From Elymus sibiricus (taxonomy: Eukaryota; Streptophyta; Magnoliopsida; Poales; Poaceae): a stretch of 64,000 nucleotides of DNA. A model generated the notes under the pieces. The model was not told where the DNA came from and searched no databases. It was given only the letters and a program-made list of their open reading frames with translations. The stretch is from positions 149,648,001 to 149,712,000 of the forward strand of contig CM077670.1 of the NCBI GenBank assembly GCA_039707655.1, in the 5' to 3' direction. The number at the start of each line of letters is the position of its first letter. The first letter of the stretch is position 1. Both the position numbers and the translations under genes were made by a program. Positions 57,561 to 64,000 of the stretch are shown here, in pieces.

Positions 57561-58405
57561 GCCTTGGAGTGTTCCTTCCCTTTTTGCTGTGTTTCGAGTC
57601 TCCAACCCAAGCTAATCTCATCTACAAACATCTCATATTTGCATAAGCCACCATTCCCAAATTTGATCTTGGCAGTTTTCTGCTCTGCAAGCGGTACTAC
57701 TGCAGGTTTCGGACGGTACTACCACTTAGGCGGTACTACCGGCCTCATGCTGGACTTAGTACCGAGGCGGTACTACCACTCCTCGTAGTGGTACTACCGC
57801 TTAGATCGCTGTGCGAAGGGTTAAGTGAACAGGCACGGGAAGTTCTAACCCCCCAATACCCATTCACTTCATCTCCCTACCCACTACCTCCTCTGTAGCG
57901 ACGAGACCTGTTGCGGCCGCCGCATCCGAGCCGTCTTCCTCGATTCCGACCAGTGGGATCGATCCCCACCTTCTCCTCTTGCCATGGACGCTAGTATTGC
58001 CCCCATTTCTTGCTCCTATAGTTCTATTTCTTGAATCTAGGTTTTAGGGCAATGAGAGGTTGTTCGTCGATTATTGACTAAATCGTGGCATGTTTAGGAC
58101 TAGGAATGACTGCTAGATAGGAGTGTAGGAGCTTTATTGCAAAAAAAATTGATGTTTGGTGGTTCCGGCACTACCGGATCTCGCCGCGGTCATGCGCCTG
58201 AGCCTCGGGCGGTACTACCGCTCACCCTAGAGCGGTACTACCGCTTGAGCCTCAAGCGGTACTACCACTGCAAGACCGCGGTACTATTGCTTGAACCCCC
58301 AACCCTCAAATCTGTTGTAGCGCTACTTCTCTCTCACAACTCACTTCTTTGGCCTATGCATTTCATTCACAATTGCTTTTCCCTTCTATCTTGTGTCATG
58401 TTCAG
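57561..58405 (+). mobile_element. Unassigned retroelement segment with GCGGTACTACCGC palindromes
   Basis: No coding exon is certain. The stretch holds about ten copies of a palindromic GCGGTACTACCGC-type word (57,694-57,800 and 58,165-58,290). Between them is a leader-like part with ATG at 57,984. It probably forms the 5' region of the element encoding 58,406-58,962. Confidence 0.4.
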
Positions 58406-58962
58406 GTGGTAGTGGATTCGGACCCTATGTGGCTCGTTGCAAGAACCCGAAGTGCGGCTGTACAGCTAGTGATGCAGAAGAGGCTCCCCATGCACATGTC
58501 AGGCAGTCTGGACGGACCAAGTCCGTTACCAAGAAGCAGAAGGAGAAGGCCAAGTTTGTGATGGAGATGAATTCCAAGGAGTATTGGGCTTACCGTGAGC
58601 GGAATCCTTACACTCATCCTCAGGAGCTAGCTTTGCAGGGTTGCCCTTTCTGGAACAAGGATCAGGCGTCAGTATATCATGAGGTGATCATGAACAAGAA
58701 GAACTCCTATGTCGTGGCCAAGTCTATCAACATCGAGCACATGCAGAAGAACTTGAAGTACTTTGGAGATACACTGGCTCTCTGTGAGCAGTTTGACATC
58801 ATGAAGATCATCACTTTCAACAACGACTTCGACTATGATTTGGTGGCCCAGTTCTATGCCACACTATTCCTTGGGAATGATGATTTCGGGACTATTTATT
58901 GCATGACTCATGGCAGACATATGCAGTGTACCTGGAAGGTGTTCATGAACAGTCTGGGATAC
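58406..58962 (+). CDS. Retroelement gag-like ORF, truncated by CACTA
   Basis: The frame is open from a splice-acceptor-like CATGTTCAG/GTGG at 58,406 to the CACTA insertion, about 185 codons. It shows a Cys cluster (CKNPKCGC), a basic stretch (TKKQKEKAKF), then WAYRERNPYTHPQEL and GCPFWNKDQASVYHEV. The end, FDYDLVAQFYATLFLGNDD followed by GRHMQCTWKVFMNSLGYH, resembles the FYA-L-F...W..F...LG pattern of the putative plant retrotransposon protein family (Pfam Transposase_32 type) from memory. It sits where gag would be. Start and 3' end are both missing. Confidence 0.5.
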
Positions 58963-59600
58963 CACTAGTGCAGCGACCTGCTATACAAACTGTTTTTACC
59001 CCCTTTTCGCGAGAGAGTTTTAAACCATCGCCTTGCATGTGTGTGCGATAGGGGGGTCCTTCCCACACGACCTAGAAACCGTCGGCGTAGGTCCTCCTGT
59101 CACACACACGGTGCAAAAAGAGCTCGTGTGCGATCGGGCGAGCCATCGCAGACAATTATACAGGGCCAATCGTTTCCGTTCATATGTGCATCCCACATAG
59201 TGATTCCAAGACAAACGTTTCTGTTTGTATATACATCCCACACAGTGAATCCCAGACAAATGTTTCCGTTCGTGCGTACATCACACACAATTTTCCGCGT
59301 CACATTGTCTGTGATAGCGTTGCCATTGCAGACGATATTAATAATTTTATCGTTTGTGTTATTTAATGCATCACGCACGGTGCCTACAAGAAACTATGTG
59401 GCATAGGTTGTCCATCACACACACTTTTTATGTGGAAAATGTTTGTGCAAGGTGGCCTAACGCAGACAGTTGTCCAGAGGAAGCCGTGTGATTGTTCATT
59501 GATCAAACATGTTCACTTCCTAGAAACTGTGTGGGTTGTCTGAGATCATCGCCCACGATGTTGTCTCAATAACCATTTGCAATAGAAAAACCCAATAAGT
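58963..59600. repeat. Left subterminal repeats of the second CACTA
   Basis: TGTGTGCGAT-type words and a tandem of ~55-60-bp units (CATCCCACA(T/C)AGTGA(T/A)TCC then AGACAAACGTTTC(T/C)GTT) occupy 59,170-59,300. Confidence 0.75.
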
Positions 59601-59784
59601 AGGCTAATTGGCCTATTATTTTTAATCCATTTAGTAATCAAATTGACATTTCATATTAAACACACAATATATTTCATTTTTGTATTACGAAACGAGGATT
59701 TAATAATTGAAATACATCAGAGTTCCCCATTATACAACAGCACCAAGTTTCACATGCAACATCTAAAACCTTTGGAAATTATCA

Positions 59785-60249
59785 TCATAGATGGTAGATA
59801 GACAGATGAATCTCATATAGAAAACTGCTGAAGCGAAACGCGAATATGGAGCCTTCAATGATGTTGAAGGTCCTTGCAACTTTAGGCCAGTGCCTGTGGA
59901 TGATTGACCGCCCATCTCTTGAGGAAGACTTCAATATTGTACTGTGGGTGTTGTATGAACACCTTCCTCGCCTCTTGAACATATAGGTGGTTTGAGAGGT
60001 AATCATCCGTGAACTGCTTTGGAAAGGCCTGAAAACAAAGATATGCATAAATATCCTCTCTCAATTTTGAAATGGCGCAAAGGAATAAAAAAACAAGGTA
60101 TAAGAGTTAGTAACATCCTGTAGTTCACTGATGTCTTCTTCATTGTGCAGACAAAGATCTTGTTGTTTTTTGTTGCTAGTTTCTTTATCCTCACAATCTT
60201 TCTGAGTTTCTTGACTTGACTGATATTCATGGACATCGCATTTCCCCAT
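59785..60249 (-). pseudogene. B3 DNA-binding-domain-like gene carried by CACTA
   Basis: B3 domains are plant-specific DNA-binding folds. Exon 60,115-60,249 is acidic (KKQQDLCLHNEEDISELQD). The donor GAT/GTTACT, an 86-bp intron and the acceptor TTTTCAG/GCC lead, in phase 0, to exon 59,785-60,028. That exon reads AFPKQFTDDYLSNHL, then ARKVFIQHPQYNIEVFLKR. After a frame change near 59,920 it reads DGRSIIHRHWPKVARTFNII, EGSIFAFRFSSF. This follows the B3 order (IPKKFA..., V.L..P....V.L.R, DGR....W..F....L.EGD...F.F). Without the frame change the protein ends at TAA 59,882. It could be captured from a host REM-type gene; the identity needs a profile search. Confidence 0.55.
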
Positions 60250-61185
60250 ATGAAAAATGGGTCGAACAGTGGGTCAAAACCTCTGACAGCAGGACCTACA
60301 TGTGCAAGACCAAATTGTTAAAAACCTAAATATTAGAATGGTTCCTGCAATTGCGCAATAATGTGCTATTAGACAAAGGACCATGCATGTGCGAACCTCG
60401 ATGGTAAACCTCAGTGCCTCCCATTGTTTCCCTGCAACACATATAAGGTAGTTATTGATCAGGTTAAGTGAGGGTTGGCATACTATCAGTAAAATATGTT
60501 GATGAAAAATAAACACATTGCAGATTTAGCAGATTAATTCGAGCCACATGGAAAAGCCATTTATATAACCAAACCAAGCATACTTAAGAACTAGGAAATA
60601 TAGCAATTGTATATGTTTCTCATGTATTTAGTACAGCCAAATTCGATTTATTTCTCACATGCATAATAATACAAAATTGTACCCACAATAATTGAACATC
60701 GCATTGCAGAATTGAACCAAACAGTTAACTAAGCACCACAACAAATGAACCAAATAGTTAAGTGGGCACCACATTGCACAATAGAACATACTAGAAGATT
60801 GGACAGTTAACCAAACCAAGCATGCTTAACAACTTGGAAATATAGCAATTGTATTTGTTTCTCACGTATTTTGTACAACCAAATTCGATTTATTTCTCAC
60901 ATGCAAGAGAATACAAAATTGTACCCACAAGAATTGAGCATCACATTGCCTAATTGAACCAAACAGTTAACTGAACACCACAACAAATTAACGAAACAGT
61001 TAACTGAGCACCACATTGCATAATATATGGAACATATATACTAGAGGATGAGATTGCATAGTAACAGTACATAGGACAATTCACTAGAATTTGTAAAGGA
61101 AAGGCAGGAGCAGCACATGCAACAGGTAAACTGAACATGCTTAACTGGTGTAGCTAGCTAGCTGAACATAGGTCCTTATAGTGAG
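60250..61185. other. Spacer in the second CACTA
   Basis: No gene is assigned. A diverged direct duplication covers about 60,570-60,780 and 60,805-61,030 (shared TATAGCAATTGTAT, CAAATTCGATTTATTTCTCAC, ATACAAAATTGTACCCACAA). Upstream exons of the B3-like gene may lie at 60,270-60,520 but are not defined. Confidence 0.45.
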
Positions 61186-61625
61186 CTAAAAAGACAAGCT
61201 ACTCCTCATTGTCGGAGATATCGATGACGATGGGCTCCTTAGACTTGGAAGAGGGCGAGGCCTCCACATCGTGGTGCCCTCTTTGTAGTGGTGAGTCGCC
61301 TGAGCCGCTTCGGGCACCAACCTACTAGCTCTGGAGTTGAGGTAAGCACAGGCACGCTGAGAAAACACCTTGTAGTCTTCATCGAAGGCACCAACGGTGG
61401 CCTCGAGAAAATGCCATGAACTGTCGTTTAAAGCAGCCAACAGCGTGGCAGCATCTGCGTGCGATGCGTTGATGGTGGCCTTGACGGCGAGGTGCTCCTC
61501 CAAGATCTAGGGGTCGGCATGCATGGCAGCCATCGCGACCTCATCCGCGCGTGCGGATGCGATTTGCTTCTCCGCTGCCAAATGCTCCTTGAGCTCCTGG
61601 CTATACTACGTGCACCATGGCTTAG
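61186..61625 (-). pseudogene. CACTA-borne helical gene with SUMO-interacting-like tail
   Basis: The frame runs YSQELKEHLAAEKQIASARA, then LEEHLAVKATINASHADAAT and WHFLEATVGAFDEDYKVFSQ, with TAG codons near 61,505 and 61,605. It is predicted largely helical and Ala-rich. After a frame change near 61,275 the C-terminus reads EASPSSKSKEPIVIDISDNE, E, stop (61,199-61,201). IVIDI followed by acidic residues fits a SUMO-interacting motif (hydrophobic core plus acidic or phospho-Ser flank). No fold is recognised. The motif match is by eye, and the frame change must be assumed. Confidence 0.45.
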
Positions 61626-62223
61626 GGTGGCGATTATTGGGAGGATGGGTCAGTGATTTGGGGGGAAGGTGTCGCGCCGGCAGCCGGGGCATGTGGGATG
61701 TAGAAGGTGGAGGAGGATGGGGGTCGGGTGTGGATTACCTAACTAGATAAACGAGGACGAGCAGTAGGAAGGAGCGTCACCGGCTAGGCGGCAGCGCTGC
61801 AAGCAAGCAGTAAAGGTTTGAACTTGGAATGGAAGGCGGAAATAGGGGAAATGTGGCTTTTGGTAAGGAGGAGGGTGCATGGGAGGTAGATATTTCCTCG
61901 AATGCCGAAATTTTTCGCTCCGTGCAGCGAAAAACTGGCGCACAAAGTGTCATCAGACACGGTCCCTTATTCAGCACTGTGTACGATATCTGAACATCCC
62001 AAATGATTCATATGGCTTACCCCATGTGTGATGAGTTTGAACGTGCAAATTTTGGTTTGAATTTCCCTGGTTACAGTGGTCATCCATGTCATTGCATAAT
62101 TTGGGTACACAAAAGAGCCTACAGCACACCCACACTTCTTAATCGAGCAAGTTCAGCAATTAAACAGAGCTAGCTGACCTAAACATTACTCTAACAAAAG
62201 ACCGGTGCTCTAAACAAAGACTA
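61626..62223. other. Spacer between two CACTA-borne genes
   Basis: I see no supported gene. Subterminal-like words (CATGTGTGATG, ATCAGACACGGTC) occur at 61,950-62,035. Confidence 0.35.
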
Positions 62224-62860
62224 CTACTCCGCCTGGCGCTCGTCGATCTCCGCCGCCTCCTTCATGTCCAGCTCACGCACGACGATCTCCTGGGGAAGGG
62301 GCTCCATGGCATCCATCACGCCATACTCGGCAAGCATCTCACCATCCGTGTCCACCATCTCTTTGGAAAAGGCCGCCACGAGCTGGGCGTGGGCGGCCGC
62401 GGTCTGGGCTTGGACAGGCTCCATCGCGGTAAGGTATGCCGTGAATGAATGGACGGCTGCTCGAACGCTCTCGGTGATTGCCAACTCTTTGGCCGTGGGT
62501 TGCTGACCATTGTCGGAGAAGCTTCATGCGATTTGTATGGTGACCGCCAAGAGCAGGGCCTAGGTGGCCTCCGTCAGGGCTAAGGTGGCCACTACGGACC
62601 GGACAGCTGTTGTGTCGCTCTCGCCATTTGCTATCCCCGTCGCAAATGTTGCTGCCGCCATCTGAGCTGCAATAGCGGCCGTTTCGGCTACCGCAGCCGC
62701 CCGGTCGTAGATTGCGGATGCGCTAATGCAAGTTGTGAGCACACTCATGGCGGCTGCGGCCGCGCTCTCCCCGGAGTGGGCCGCCGAAGTTGCCCTCACG
62801 ACGCGGGTCCACGTCCCCATCTTTGACCAGCGACGATTGAATAGTGAAATGATATTTGGG
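62224..62860 (-). pseudogene. Ala-rich unknown protein carried by CACTA
   Basis: One frame covers the region with stops at 62,560 (TAG) and about 62,521 (TGA). It reads MGTWTRVVRATSAAHSGESA (M near 62,820), CISASAIYDRAAAVAETAAI, SVVATLALTEAT, then AITESVRAAVHSFTAYLTAM and EIVVRELDMKEAAEIDERQA. Ala-rich helices with heptad-like spacing suggest a coiled coil. No domain is recognised. GC content is much higher than in the flanking AT-rich DNA, as expected for a coding exon. Confidence 0.45.
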
Positions 62861-62949
62861 GAGCTAGTGTGCTTGACGCGCCGGTTGTGGACTGTAGCCA
62901 ATGGACCTTCTCGCATAAGCCATATATGACGGTGCTCCAACATATTTCG

Positions 62950-64000
62950 TACTACATCTCACATGGTTGGTGATAATAAACTGTGTGTGATGTACTTGAT
63001 TTTTCGTCTTGATTTGAAATACAAAATGGGGCCACAGCGGCAAAGGACGGTGTTTGAATTGGTAGAACATTTATCTGTAGTGAACATGCAACTATAGGAG
63101 TGTCGTCAAAAAATTTGGAATTATTCAGGGTTCGTTTGGACATTTTTATACATTAACTGAGTTTTCTAGGCATTTAAGGTGCATAATTCAAATTTGAACT
63201 ACAGGCACATGCTCCGGTGCACCAAAATGGGATGTAAAATCATATATGTGTCCATGGGAGCATGCTTAGGTCCCATGCAAGAAATGGGAATGAATTTCAA
63301 ACACCTCAGCATCGTGGCTCGACTGCAAACGTTGAGATACTTGGTTTTGAAATTCTAGTAAATCCAAAAGTCGTCTGAAATTCATGAAACTTGACATGCT
63401 ATTATGGAATGGCACCAACATGCTGTGGTAAAAATTTTGTCCCATTTGGGGCAAGTTTTGGTATAAGCTTCTCATAAACCAGAGCTTCTCACAAGAAGCA
63501 TCATGGTTCTGGTAGGGAACGTGTCACCTTTGTGGACGAAACGACATTCGTTGCCTCTTCTTGACTTCAATTATTTTTCTATAGGCAACATAGACCAATA
63601 GGAGTGTCATGTTAAATTTTGGAATTATTCGGGGTCGTTTGGACATTTTTATACATTAACTGAGTTTTTTTGGCATTTTATGTCCATAATTCAAATTTGA
63701 ACTATAGGCCCATGCTCCAGTGCGGCAAAATGGGTTGAAAAATCATATATGTGTCCTTGAGTGCATGCTTAGGTCCCATGCAAGAAATGGGAATGAACTT
63801 CAAACACCTCAGCTTCGTGGCTCGGCCGCAAACATTGAGAAACTTGGTTTTGAAATTCTAGTAAATCCAAAACTTGTCCGAAATTCATGAAACTTGGCAT
63901 GGTATCATGAAATGGCACCAACATGTTGTGGTAAAATTTTGTCCCATTTGGGGCAGGTTTTGGTATAAGCTTCTCACAATCCAGAGCTTCTAACAAGAAG
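62950..64000. repeat. ~500-bp tandem array in the second CACTA
   Basis: Two units are visible, with anchors GGAGTGTC at 63,097 and 63,601 (period 504 bp), and the array runs past the window. Each contains TCCCATGCAAGAAATGGGAA, CAAACACCTCAGC(A/T)TCGTGG, GAAATTCATGAAACTTG(A/G)CA and GAGCTTCT(C/A)ACAAGAAG. These elements correspond in order to CAAACATTTCGGCTG, AAAATCA(C/T)GAAAATCGG and CATCTCACAAGAAGG of the array at 36,840-41,105. Confidence 0.85.

Larger units (their letters stand above)
58963..64000 (-). mobile_element. Second CACTA of the same family, partial
   Basis: It begins CACTAGTGCAGCGACCTGC; the following ~130 bp match the 16.4-kb CACTA base for base with few changes. TAC (58,960-58,962) should be the target duplication; the right end is outside the window. 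Cargo on the minus strand differs from the other copy: a B3-like gene, a gene with a SUMO-interacting-like tail and an Ala-rich gene, followed by a ~500-bp tandem array. No transposase gene is seen in the 5 kb available. Confidence 0.85.

Noticed and set aside
59041..59406. 121-codon ORF at the start of the second CACTA
   Set aside because: It consists of terminal and subterminal repeats, and a matching frame is absent in the 16.4-kb copy.

Overview
This window looks like intergenic DNA from a large grass genome of the wheat tribe (Triticeae: wheat, Aegilops or barley). It holds nested transposable elements from end to end and no convincing ordinary host gene. The organism call rests on recognisable element types: long terminal repeats (LTRs) of Sabrina type that begin TGATACGTCTCC, a Copia gag-pol of a wheat-type family, 4-kb LTRs flanking an almost non-coding interior, CACTA transposons over 16 kb long, and Stowaway MITEs. 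Element names and boundaries were read by eye and no database was searched.

Left third (1-24,021). The 3' part of one CACTA transposon runs to 17,934. Its spliced TnpA-like gene (4-16,440, nonsense-mutated) is split inside an exon by a complete 11.2-kb LTR element (3,502-14,707, target-site duplication ACACC). That element has the layout of a LARD (large retrotransposon derivative): 4-kb LTRs and a short interior with one ORF of unknown function. The CACTA itself sits inside a second LARD-like element (17,935-23,060) carrying a diverged copy of the same ORF. The second LARD lies in a Sabrina-type LTR (23,061-24,021), which lies in a Copia LTR.

Middle and right (24,022-57,560). One decayed Copia retrotransposon is the host for everything here. 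Its 5' LTR holds a DNA element with long inverted repeats and a Stowaway MITE. Its gag holds a 547-bp solo LTR. Its reverse transcriptase is split by a 16.4-kb CACTA (31,294-47,669, duplication GCA) and again by an 8.5-kb Sabrina-type element (47,841-56,314), which contains a solo LTR of its own kind in reverse orientation. The CACTA encodes, on the minus strand, a TnpD transposase and a TnpA-like gene followed by an Ulp1-type protease region. Near its other end, on the plus strand, it carries a GRF-zinc-finger-like/transmembrane gene and an acidic gene. Between the transposase genes lies an array of ~500-bp tandem repeats, itself hit by a 1,021-bp solo LTR and a 456-bp MITE.

Right end (57,560-64,000). 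Remains of another retroelement, with repeated GCGGTACTACCGC palindromes and a truncated ORF, are cut by a second CACTA (58,963 to beyond the window). Its end is nearly the same as that of the 16.4-kb CACTA, but its cargo differs: a B3-domain-like gene, a gene whose C-terminus resembles a SUMO-interacting motif, and an alanine-rich gene. It then carries a diverged array with the same ~500-bp period.

Several insertions are supported by target-site duplications whose removal restores a host reading frame (ACACC at 3,497/14,708; CATAG at 27,696/28,248; GCA at 31,291/47,670). All coding regions except one LARD ORF appear inactivated. The most unusual material is the CACTA family with changing gene cargo and a shared ~500-bp array, and the conserved ORF of the LARD-like elements.
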